Positions 5,386 to 12,510 of a DNA stretch of 12,724 nt are shown piece after piece. The stretch covers positions 1-12,724 of the forward strand of contig VGGT01000025.1 of NCBI GenBank assembly GCA_016868485.1. Reading direction: 5' to 3'. The position numbers and the translations under genes were made by a program. This DNA comes from Bacteroidota bacterium (GTDB lineage Bacteria > Bacteroidota > Bacteroidia > UBA7662). Below the pieces are notes generated by a model, which had not been told where the DNA came from, did not search any database, and worked only from the letters and a program-made list of their open reading frames with translations. Within the stretch, counting starts at the first letter, position 1. Each line of letters begins with the position of its first letter.

Positions 5386-8298
5386 TTAGAAACGAAGCCC
5401 GGCCCCGAACATGACATGGCGCAGGGGCATGAAGCGTGCCGGATTGTCGGGCGGCGTATTGCCCGAACGAAAATCGCGGGGATCGAGGTAGGCCGGATCG
5501 CGCCAGGAAGAAGGCACTGCATCACCCACTTCCCAGGCCCGCCCAGTAACGGGGTTGGGTATCAGCGTGTTTTTCTGATTGAATAAATTCGTGATCTGGC
5601 ACGTGAATTCCAAACGGCTTCTTTTTCCAAGCATCCACCATTTCCTCAGGTTCACATCGACCCAGGTGAGGCTTTCACCAAGTCCCGACCAAAGCGCTTG
5701 TGGATCCGGATCGCGCTCGTAGATTGGTCGACCCGTAACGGGTTCGATGCCCTGATAGATAAAGGGCGTATACCGACGACCTGTCCTCCAAACGCCCTCC
5801 ACATACAAAGAAATTCGATCAAATGCTTTCCACCGAGTGGTGGACTTTCCCAAATTCCGGGTGAAGGTGATATTGCCTTTCAAGTCGAACGGACTATCCC
5901 AAGCCAAATACGTTTCGCGTGTGTCTTCCCGATTTCCCGAATTAAGAATCTGACCGAGTGCCTCACTGGCGGATGAACTTTGGCCTGTTGCGGCCATATA
6001 GCTGGCTGAGGCCTGTCCGCTAAACCATTGACCAATACGGCGTAAATAAGTAACCTCCATGCCCCGAACCCGTGCATAGTCGGAATTGATGCGGATGGTG
6101 CGTGTGACCTCACGACCGGTGAAATCCTTAATCTGGACGGAGGCTGCGGTAATGAAATCGTATTTATCCTTCCAATAGGCCGAAACCGTGAGGGCATCGC
6201 GGGTTCCTAACTGTGAACGAACCCCCAATTCGTATGAAATATCGACTTCCGGATTCAGGTCGGGATTGCCCACGCGCGATAAAACCGAACGATCTTGGTA
6301 GAGGGGATTTAATCCCTGATACACCCAACTGGGATGGGGTAAAATCATGGAGTGGTTGTAGTTGAAGAACAACACTTGGTTTTCGCGGATGGGAAAGGAA
6401 GCGGATATCTTAGGTAGGAGGCGCATTTTCATCCGTTGACCAAATACCTGAATGGTGTTGCGCAAGTAGGCATCACGAAATTCCTGGCGAATGGGGGCAC
6501 GCGGATCAAGAACCGCATCATCCACAAAGCGGCCGGGGAACCAGTACTCCAACCTGCCCCCAAATTCTGCTACAAGTCCCCTAAATTTCAGTTTATTAGA
6601 AGCATAGAATGCGCCTCGGGCCGGTTTTACCTCCCATACATCGCTGTAATCGCCCAAACGGAAACTCTGGCTGATGGTGCCGTCGGGCAGTGGAATGGGG
6701 GCTCCAATCCAAGGGCGAATAATATCGATCCACAACAGGTCCTGTAGACGCACTTCTGTACCAAAAATCAGGCGATCACCCCGCGGGTTATAGTAATAGT
6801 TGCCCGTCCAACGCAATCCATACTCGTTTACCCGGTGGTCATGCCAAAGAGTGCCGATCCCCCCATTGTTGTAGAGGCCCGGACCGGGGTAGACGAATAC
6901 CTGAGAGTCAGCCGGATTGAAGTAGCCCACAGGAAAGGTCACTATGCTGGCTGGATCGAACTCGGCATCTACATTCTTGGGGCGCCACGCCCGACCATTG
7001 GCATCGGCGCGCAGACGCACAAACAGGCGCGACAAATTGGCCGTGTAGGAGAATTTCTTGCTGGTGGTATGGGTAAAGTTCACCGATTCAAGATTGGTGT
7101 CGTGCGTATAGGTGTTGGCACGATCGGGTTGAAGCATGAAATCGAACTGAAAACCCGGCAAGAAGGGCACATCATTGCCGATGATCCGCAGCATATTCAC
7201 GTCTTGGTTGATGGTAAGCGAGCGCAGGTAATTGACACTTAAGCGCATGCCTGGCTTAAATTCGTAATCAAACTTCAACATACCGGCCCAACGGTTGTCT
7301 TGGTAGGGCGAAAATGCCGCATCCGGATAAAGGGAGGAGGTAACCTGATTGGCAGGCCGACGAAAATACTGATCGTCGAAACTGCCTTTGAAGGAGGCAA
7401 AAACACGCAAGGGTCTGGGAAGCACGCCCTTCAACGATCCGCCGGCTGTGGCTTCATAGATTGAGTTGCCCCAAACCGACGCCCAATCATTGGTGAATCC
7501 AAGGCGATCGCGTCGGTGGTTGAAACTGAACTCGGTGCGGTCGCCCCCCGAACGGGTGCGGGTCTTAACGATCCCTGAAGTACCGTCGCCATAGGCCACA
7601 TCACCTCCACCGGTCGTGACATCGATTCCTTCTACGGAATTGGTTCCCAAGTCGATGCCAAATCCAGTTCCTGCCAAAGGGTCGGTGGCCGAAACCCCAT
7701 CGATGATGAAAGCCGTTTCGTAGGTTCTACCACCCCGTATACTCAGTCCTTCGGGGTTCAAAACCACCCCCGCCTGGGTATTCAACACCCCTTGAAGTTG
7801 CCGCACAGGGGCATTTTCAATGGATTCCTGCGATACACGCTGCTCCGACTTCGACAGATCGAGGTCCACCAGTGGCTTTTCGCCAACCACCACCACCTCC
7901 TGGTCGAGGGTTAGTGCGCTCGGCAAAAGACTCACATCGAGTCGTGTGGGCTGATTACTGCTGATTTTTATCCCGGTGTACAGTTTCTTTTCATATCCCA
8001 GGTAGCTCACTTCGATTTGATAGACCCCTGCGGGCACTTTGTTCAGATTATACTGCCCGTTGATATCCGTCGAGACTCCATAGGTGGTGCCTTTAACAAC
8101 CACATTCACTCCTATTAAAGGCATTCTATCCTTGGCGTCGGTTACAGTTCCTTGTATGCCCTGGCTAAATCCCATTGGTGCACCCAGGATGAATGCAAGC
8201 AGGATGAATGCAAGCATGATCAAAAGCCTGCGGAGGCTTGTTAAAAGCGCGGGGGTCTTAAGCATATTTCGTGGCCAAAAATGAAGGGTTTGCACCAT
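5386..8298 (-). CDS. Oar-like TonB-dependent outer-membrane receptor
   Basis: This 970-residue outer-membrane beta-barrel protein should import a bulky substrate using TonB-ExbBD energy. Two starts are possible: ATG 8298, or ATG 8265 (residue 12), which gives a cleaner signal peptide (MLKTPALLTSLRRLL then a hydrophobic core, cleaved near FSQ at 44-46). Residues 47-125 are a carboxypeptidase-regulatory-like domain (GIQGTVTDAKDRMPLIGVNV). A possible TonB box (EVVVVGE) lies at about 134-140, then the plug (about 150-255) with LSIRGGRTYETAFIIDGV. The rest is the barrel, ending in the outer-membrane terminal signal GAGLRF with C-terminal phenylalanine F970. There is no SusD partner next to it, so the substrate is open; the Oar subgroup is associated with protein or peptide cargo. 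A 15-base tandem duplication sits in the signal peptide. It follows the deoxynucleoside kinase on the same strand after 30 bases. Confidence 0.93.
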   Translation of the reverse strand: MVQTLHFWPRNMLKTPALLTSLRRLLIMLAFILLAFILGAPMGFSQGIQGTVTDAKDRMPLIGVNVVVKGTTYGVSTDINGQYNLNKVPAGVYQIEVSYLGYEKKLYTGIKISSNQPTRLDVSLLPSALTLDQEVVVVGEKPLVDLDLSKSEQRVSQESIENAPVRQLQGVLNTQAGVVLNPEGLSIRGGRTYETAFIIDGVSATDPLAGTGFGIDLGTNSVEGIDVTTGGGDVAYGDGTSGIVKTRTRSGGDRTEFSFNHRRDRLGFTNDWASVWGNSIYEATAGGSLKGVLPRPLRVFASFKGSFDDQYFRRPANQVTSSLYPDAAFSPYQDNRWAGMLKFDYEFKPGMRLSVNYLRSLTINQDVNMLRIIGNDVPFLPGFQFDFMLQPDRANTYTHDTNLESVNFTHTTSKKFSYTANLSRLFVRLRADANGRAWRPKNVDAEFDPASIVTFPVGYFNPADSQVFVYPGPGLYNNGGIGTLWHDHRVNEYGLRWTGNYYYNPRGDRLIFGTEVRLQDLLWIDIIRPWIGAPIPLPDGTISQSFRLGDYSDVWEVKPARGAFYASNKLKFRGLVAEFGGRLEYWFPGRFVDDAVLDPRAPIRQEFRDAYLRNTIQVFGQRMKMRLLPKISASFPIRENQVLFFNYNHSMILPHPSWVYQGLNPLYQDRSVLSRVGNPDLNPEVDISYELGVRSQLGTRDALTVSAYWKDKYDFITAASVQIKDFTGREVTRTIRINSDYARVRGMEVTYLRRIGQWFSGQASASYMAATGQSSSASEALGQILNSGNREDTRETYLAWDSPFDLKGNITFTRNLGKSTTRWKAFDRISLYVEGVWRTGRRYTPFIYQGIEPVTGRPIYERDPDPQALWSGLGESLTWVDVNLRKWWMLGKRSRLEFTCQITNLFNQKNTLIPNPVTGRAWEVGDAVPSSWRDPAYLDPRDFRSGNTPPDNPARFMPLRHVMFGAGLRF
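8185..8214. repeat. Perfect 15-base tandem duplication in the receptor signal peptide
   Basis: The unit CAGGATGAATGCAAG occurs twice head to tail (8185-8199, 8200-8214). It is in frame, five codons per copy, and encodes a doubled LAFIL segment in the hydrophobic core of the TonB receptor signal peptide. It looks like a recent replication-slippage event. Confidence 0.9.
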
Positions 8299-8306
8299 TA
8301 TTCCAA
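8276..8306 (-). promoter_or_regulatory. Candidate promoter for the TonB-dependent receptor
   Basis: The minus strand shows TTGG (8303-8306), a 19-base spacer, and CATTTTTG (8276-8283), one mismatch from TAnnTTTG. The spacer contains the ATG at 8298, so if this promoter is used translation must begin at the ATG at 8265, after a very short leader. Read-through from the kinase gene is the alternative. Confidence 0.3.
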
Positions 8307-8328
8307 CATCCAGAATTACTTTTCATAA

Positions 8329-8958
8329 TCAAGGGGTGCATTCGGTGATGCCATAAGGATACTCCCGCTCAATGAGTGATTTGATTTTATCAAAATCCTG
8401 TGGATGCTGCACAAAATCGACCTCTGCGGTATTCAACAGCAGGCATTTGAGTCCACTCGCCTGTGCCATAAATTGGCGGTAGCTTTCATCAATATATTGA
8501 AGGTAATCGCCCTCGATTTTCTGTTCGTAGTCGCGCCCGCGCTCAGCGATCTGTTGCAAAAGACGTGGCACCGGGGTCGATAGATAAACAAACAAATGGG
8601 GTTGCGGGAGGCGTTGGTTGATGATTCCGAAAAGTTGGCTGAACAGCCCAAATTCTTCTGGATCGAGTGTACGGCGTGCAAAAATGAGCGATTTGTAGAA
8701 ACTATAGTCAGCCACCAACCCTCGACGACGCACATCAGGCTCACTCAGCTCGTCTTGCATTTGCCTGTACCGCTCGGCCAGGAATGATGTTTCCAGGGAA
8801 AAGGCATAGCGCTCTGGTTTGTCGTAGAACCGAGGGAGGAAAGGATTGTCCATGAACTGCTCAAACAAAGAAGGCGTCGACCAACAATCCGCTAAAAGCC
8901 GAACAAGCGTGGTTTTTCCCGCACCAATATTGCCTTCCACCACGATGTATTTATTCAT
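8329..8958 (-). CDS. Deoxynucleoside kinase (dNK/dGK-dAK family)
   Basis: This cytosolic salvage enzyme of 209 residues phosphorylates deoxynucleosides to deoxynucleoside monophosphates with ATP. The P-loop GNIGAGKT is at 9-16, right after the first strand (YIVVE). The substrate-side motif reads VADYSFYKSLIFA (82-94), where many family members have an E/D-R-S/Y triplet; here D84-Y85-S86 lacks the arginine. The LID segment RGRDYE is at 140-145, followed by IEGDYLQYIDESY. Base specificity cannot be read from sequence. The start was set at ATG 8958: an in-frame TTG at 8967 lies inside a perfect -7 promoter element, so it is unlikely to be translated, and the ATG product begins directly before the first strand. 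It sits between folK (45 bases upstream) and the TonB receptor. Confidence 0.9.
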   Translation of the reverse strand: MNKYIVVEGNIGAGKTTLVRLLADCWSTPSLFEQFMDNPFLPRFYDKPERYAFSLETSFLAERYRQMQDELSEPDVRRRGLVADYSFYKSLIFARRTLDPEEFGLFSQLFGIINQRLPQPHLFVYLSTPVPRLLQQIAERGRDYEQKIEGDYLQYIDESYRQFMAQASGLKCLLLNTAEVDFVQHPQDFDKIKSLIEREYPYGITECTP

Positions 8959-8964
8959 TCCGCA

Positions 8965-8972
8965 CAAAAATA
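8965..8972 (-). promoter_or_regulatory. -7 promoter element for the deoxynucleoside kinase
   Basis: The minus strand reads TATTTTTG, a perfect TAnnTTTG, ending six bases before the ATG at 8958. Transcription would begin only a few bases from the start codon. It covers the alternative TTG codon at 8965-8967 and therefore argues against that start. No TTG box is visible at the usual spacing. Confidence 0.5.
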
Positions 8973-9003
8973 GGTCAAATCCGCTTTGGTTAACTGCCGT
9001 ATT

Positions 9004-9486
9004 TCAGGCTACATGATGCAGCTGTACCGATGATTCATCCAGACATTCGGCCAACAGATCCCCCACTGATTGTCCGGTAATGGGATGACGCCATTCGGAG
9101 GCAATTTCCGCCATGGGTATGAGCGCAAAACGCCTTTGCGACAAGCGGGGATGGGGTATCTGGAGATCGGGTTGGCTCACCCATTGAGACCCATAGACCA
9201 AAATGTCGATATCGATCTCACGATTGCCCCATCGGTCAGTGGCCCGTCGACCGATTTGTTGTTCAATCTTCTTCAACGATTGCAACAATTGAAATGGGTC
9301 CAAAACACTAGAAAAGCGATGGGCCTGATTCAAAAATGAACCCTGGGCCACCCCACCCCAGGCGGCTGTTTCCCAAATTTGGGAGGACGCTATAGGAGCC
9401 CCCAATAGCGCAGCCACTGCAGCATGGGCCGCTTTGAGGTATTCCTCTCGTTTTCCGACATTACTGCCCATCAACAAAACAAGCAT
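9004..9486 (-). CDS. folK: 2-amino-4-hydroxy-6-hydroxymethyldihydropteridine diphosphokinase (HPPK)
   Basis: This enzyme of folate synthesis transfers pyrophosphate from ATP to 6-hydroxymethyl-7,8-dihydropterin in the cytosol. The 160-residue length is typical of monofunctional FolK. The N-terminus MLVLLMGSNVGKREEYL matches the family start (LGSNxG). The signature RWGNREIDIDILVYG lies at 85-99, with the magnesium-binding pair D92 and D94. The loop IPHPRLSQRRFALIPMAEIA follows at 110-129, with the pterin/ATP-side H112 and arginines. ATG 9486 was chosen over an in-frame GTG at 9492, because the GTG is almost at the predicted transcription start from the -7 element at 9498-9505. It is divergent from sppA and upstream of the deoxynucleoside kinase; I recall this gene grouping from other Bacteroidota. 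No missing residues are seen. Confidence 0.96.
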   Translation of the reverse strand: MLVLLMGSNVGKREEYLKAAHAAVAALLGAPIASSQIWETAAWGGVAQGSFLNQAHRFSSVLDPFQLLQSLKKIEQQIGRRATDRWGNREIDIDILVYGSQWVSQPDLQIPHPRLSQRRFALIPMAEIASEWRHPITGQSVGDLLAECLDESSVQLHHVA

Positions 9487-9497
9487 TTCCACTGGGG

Positions 9498-9505
9498 CAA
9501 ATTTA
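9498..9505 (-). promoter_or_regulatory. -7 promoter element for folK
   Basis: The minus strand reads TAAATTTG, a perfect TAnnTTTG, 11 bases before the ATG at 9486. The predicted leader is about 8 bases. No clear -33 TTG is found. The remaining gap to the sppA promoter (about 9506-9633) holds no gene. It contains only T-rich DNA and a short CGAG/CTCG hairpin at 9520-9532 that is too weak to call. Confidence 0.5.
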
Positions 9506-9633
9506 GATTCTAATGAGGGCGAGACTACCTCGGAATGACTATTTTTGTTTTGTTTTTCTGGACAAGGGCATAGGCACCAGCTCGTATTAAAATTTTTTCA
9601 GTACTTGGTGATGCATAGTACCTAATGATCCTT

Positions 9634-9641
9634 TATCTTTG
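9634..9641 (+). promoter_or_regulatory. -7 promoter element for sppA
   Basis: The sequence reads TATCTTTG, a perfect TAnnTTTG followed by the C-rich stretch common after this element. It would start transcription near 9645-9648, about 25 bases before ATG 9673. Because it lies downstream of the in-frame ATG at 9625, that longer start is very unlikely to be used. A TTG at 9605-9607 is 26 bases upstream, too far for a standard -33 box. Confidence 0.6.
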
Positions 9642-9672
9642 CCCCATCAATTTTAAAAATGTACATCTAACA

Positions 9673-11430
9673 ATGCTAAAATTTCTGCGTCTCGTATTGG
9701 CCATCATAACGGCCCAAATTGTAATTACCGTGTTTTCTTTTCTTTTCATCGTTGCGATTGTGGCCGCAGTTTCTTCAGGCGATGAATCTGAGATCGCTGA
9801 CAACAGCATACTTCATCTTTCTTTCGACCAGCCCATTGTAGACCGGGCAACGGAAAACCCGCTGGCCGGACTTGATTTGATGTCGGGCAGCGGTCCGGAG
9901 GAAAGCACCTCTTTGTTTGAGGTCAGAAGAGCCTTGCGCAAGGCCGCCACCGACGATAAAATCAAAGGTATATTCCTCGATTTGGACAATGTGGCAGTCG
10001 GAGGAACCATGCGCTCTGTTCTGCTGGATGACCTGGTGGCCTTCAAAAAAAGTGGCAAGTTTATCTATGCCTATGCTGAAAACTACGACCAGGCCTCCTA
10101 TCATCTGGCCAGTGCGGCCGATAGTATTTTTATGATGCCCATGGGCAGCCTCATGTGGAATGGCCTTGCATCGAGTCCGATCTTCCTACAGGGCATGCTC
10201 GAAAAACTCGACATCGACGTGAAGTTGATTCGCGTGGGAAAGTACAAATCAGCCGGCGAACCCTTCATTCGCAAAGACCTGAGCGCCGATAACCGCCTAC
10301 AAATGGAAAGTTATATGAACGATTTATATGCCGATTACCTGCAGCAGGTGTCGAAGAACTGTGGTCTATCAACCGATTCTTTGCGGCACATGGCGGATCG
10401 TTTGGATATTCGTTCGGATCGTGACGCACTGGATAAAGGAATGGTTCACGCCCTTTGGCACCGCGATGAAGTACTGGAAATGCTTGCCAAGAAAACAAAG
10501 GCCAAGAACATTGAGAAAATTAAGTTTGCCCGTTTGGGTGAATATTTGGGAAGTCTAGAAGAAGACGAAAACGAGTCCAAAAATGAAATCGCTGTGGTGT
10601 ATGCCAATGGGGAAATTAGTGGAGGAGAAGGCGACGACGAGAACATCGGCAGCGAGCGCCTATCGGCCACCCTCCGCAAGGCCCGCCTCGACGACGACGT
10701 CAAAGCGGTGGTCTTGCGCGTGAATTCGCCTGGTGGCGATGCATTGGCCAGCGAAGTGATCCGCCGAGAATTGGTTTTACTCAATAAAAAGAAGCCCTTG
10801 GTGGTGAGTATGGGCAATGTAGCTGCATCGGGTGGATATTGGATTGCGGCCGATGCCGATTCCATTTTCGCTGAACCCACCACCATCACGGGGTCTATTG
10901 GGGTGTTCGGGCTGGTGCCTAATTTCAGTGGCTTCTTCGCCAACAAGACCGGAATCACCTTCGACCGGGTAGTGACAGGCCCCTATGCCGACATCATGAG
11001 TGGCGTACGCCCCATGCGTGCCGATGAGGAGGCCATCATACAAGCTGCGGTGAACAAGGTGTATGACGACTTCATCAAACTGGTAGCATCTGGCCGAAGT
11101 CTCGATTCGGATCGTGTGCAGGCCATGGCACAAGGAAGGGTATACACCGGCCGACAGGCGCTGGCCTTAGGACTGGTTGACCAACTTGGTACTGAAGAGG
11201 ACGCTTTGGCGTGCGCGTCGCGGTTGGCTAAGGTAACCGACTATAAAATTCGTCGTATGCCAACCCCCAAAGACCCGTTCGACGAAATCCTAAACAAATG
11301 GTCGGGCAATGCGGCTAAAAACCAGATGGTTGAAAATCTTGGTGCATTGTACGCACCTGTGCAAACAGCCAGTCAGGCACTCCGAAGCCAAGGCATTCTT
11401 GCCCGCATGGAATACGTGCCGACCTACTGA
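9673..11430 (+). CDS. sppA: Signal peptide peptidase SppA, 67K type (protease IV)
   Basis: This membrane-anchored serine protease degrades released signal peptides. It has 585 residues counted from ATG 9673. An N-terminal transmembrane segment spans about residues 8-33 (LVLAIITAQIVITVFSFLF and on), leaving the tandem-domain body on the outer side of the inner membrane. The general base lysine is K192 in VGKYKSAGEPF, in the N-terminal repeat. The nucleophile is S386 in SMGNVAASGGYW, in the C-terminal repeat, followed by TTITGSIGVFGLVPNF. This is the Ser-Lys dyad split of the E. coli-type enzyme. An upstream ATG at 9625 would add 16 unrelated residues and lies before the predicted promoter, so it was rejected. 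The glycosyltransferase gene follows after 11 bases, suggesting co-transcription. Confidence 0.96.
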   Translation: MLKFLRLVLAIITAQIVITVFSFLFIVAIVAAVSSGDESEIADNSILHLSFDQPIVDRATENPLAGLDLMSGSGPEESTSLFEVRRALRKAATDDKIKGIFLDLDNVAVGGTMRSVLLDDLVAFKKSGKFIYAYAENYDQASYHLASAADSIFMMPMGSLMWNGLASSPIFLQGMLEKLDIDVKLIRVGKYKSAGEPFIRKDLSADNRLQMESYMNDLYADYLQQVSKNCGLSTDSLRHMADRLDIRSDRDALDKGMVHALWHRDEVLEMLAKKTKAKNIEKIKFARLGEYLGSLEEDENESKNEIAVVYANGEISGGEGDDENIGSERLSATLRKARLDDDVKAVVLRVNSPGGDALASEVIRRELVLLNKKKPLVVSMGNVAASGGYWIAADADSIFAEPTTITGSIGVFGLVPNFSGFFANKTGITFDRVVTGPYADIMSGVRPMRADEEAIIQAAVNKVYDDFIKLVASGRSLDSDRVQAMAQGRVYTGRQALALGLVDQLGTEEDALACASRLAKVTDYKIRRMPTPKDPFDEILNKWSGNAAKNQMVENLGALYAPVQTASQALRSQGILARMEYVPTY

Positions 11431-11441
11431 AATCGGGTTCG

Positions 11442-12470
11442 TTGAAGATTCTGATCATCCGCTTTAGCTCGTTGGGTGATATGGTGCTGACCACACCTGT
11501 CATTCGGGCAATTGCTGTTCATTACCCCAAGGCCGAAATCCACTACCTCACTAAGGTTCAGCATTATGAGGTCATCAAAGCCCATCCGCTCATCAAGCGC
11601 ATTCATTTGGTCAACAAAAGCGGAAAAGAGTTGATGCCTGCACTTCAGGCAGAGTGTTTCGACTACATCATCGATCTGCACCACAACCTGAGAAGCCGTC
11701 CGTTTAAGTGGTTTTTATCAGGAAAGAAATACAGTTTTCGCAAACTGAACATTGAGAAATGGCTGCGGGTGCAGTGCGGCATCGACATCCTTCCCCGGGT
11801 GCATATTGTGGAACGCTATTTGGAAACCTTAACCCCCCTTGGTATTCCGAAAACGCCCCTACCCCTCGAGTACTTTATTCCTCAAGAGGATCAAATTGAT
11901 GTAGGCCAGTTGTTTGGGAACGCTGATGTCAAGAACCTGAATTTTGTTAATCAGAAAGCCCCCTCCTACGGCGTATATGCATTGGGTGGACAACACGCCA
12001 CCAAACGACTGCCTGAAGATCTGATCATCGCACTTTGCCGGTCGGTTCGTGCACCGCTGATCTTGCTGGGCGGCAAAGGCGACCAAGCAACAGCAGAACG
12101 GGTAGTGAAGGCATCGAACAACCCCTATTTATTTTCGTTTTGCGGCCGTTTCAACATCAATCAGTCGGCCGATGTGGTGCGGCAAGCACAGGTGCTGATC
12201 ACCCACGATTCGGTCATGATGCATATAGGCGCTGCCTTCGCCCGTCCTACATTGGCCATTTGGGGCAATACGATTCCTGAATTTGGTATGTTCGCCTGGC
12301 AGCCCGGACATCCCCAAAACGTACAGTCCTTTGAAATCAACGGGCTCAATTGCCGTCCTTGCTCCAAAATAGGCTTTGATGCGTGTCCGAAAGGCCACTT
12401 CAAATGCATGCGCAACCAACCCATCGATGCCATACGCAACACCTTTCATCAGTGGATGACCGAAGGATAA
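11442..12470 (+). CDS. Glycosyltransferase family 9 protein (ADP-heptose:LPS heptosyltransferase-like)
   Basis: This 342-residue GT-B enzyme probably adds a heptose or similar sugar to lipopolysaccharide core or another surface glycan on the cytosolic face of the inner membrane. The N-terminal domain opens with KILIIRFSSLGDMVLTTPV, where D13 matches the catalytic aspartate of heptosyltransferases. The C-terminal nucleotide-sugar domain has YALGGQHATKRLP and LILLGGKGD, then THDSVMMHIGAAFARP (254-269) and AIWGNTIPEFGMFAW. Near the end is a cysteine cluster C304-x2-C307-x7-C315-x6-C322. The start is a TTG at 11442: no in-frame ATG or GTG lies between it and the sppA stop, and the next Met (residue 14) would remove the first strand and D13. 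The acceptor and donor are not determined by sequence alone. Confidence 0.92.
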   Translation: MKILIIRFSSLGDMVLTTPVIRAIAVHYPKAEIHYLTKVQHYEVIKAHPLIKRIHLVNKSGKELMPALQAECFDYIIDLHHNLRSRPFKWFLSGKKYSFRKLNIEKWLRVQCGIDILPRVHIVERYLETLTPLGIPKTPLPLEYFIPQEDQIDVGQLFGNADVKNLNFVNQKAPSYGVYALGGQHATKRLPEDLIIALCRSVRAPLILLGGKGDQATAERVVKASNNPYLFSFCGRFNINQSADVVRQAQVLITHDSVMMHIGAAFARPTLAIWGNTIPEFGMFAWQPGHPQNVQSFEINGLNCRPCSKIGFDACPKGHFKCMRNQPIDAIRNTFHQWMTEG

Positions 12471-12498
12471 GCATTCCGCTATTCCGGCATTTCCTTTC

Positions 12499-12506
12499 TA
12501 TTTTCA
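12499..12506 (+). promoter_or_regulatory. Degenerate -7 element before the nucleoside phosphorylase
   Basis: TATTTTCA differs from TAnnTTTG at the last two positions, and sits four bases before the ATG at 12511. It resembles the perfect elements upstream of folK and the kinase in placement only. The gene could instead be read from the sppA-glycosyltransferase transcript. Confidence 0.2.
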
Positions 12507-12510
12507 CGCC

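Noticed and set aside
9506..9633. Regulatory RNA or operator in the folK-sppA gap
   Set aside because: Short palindromes (AGTACT, ATGCAT) and a CACCA/TGGTG pairing exist, but stems are five bases or less with long loops, and no known motif is recognised.
10446..10958. Long minus-strand open frame (170 codons) opposite sppA
   Set aside because: It covers the catalytic serine region of sppA on the other strand; the composition (many Ser, Pro, Thr) is that of an antisense shadow.
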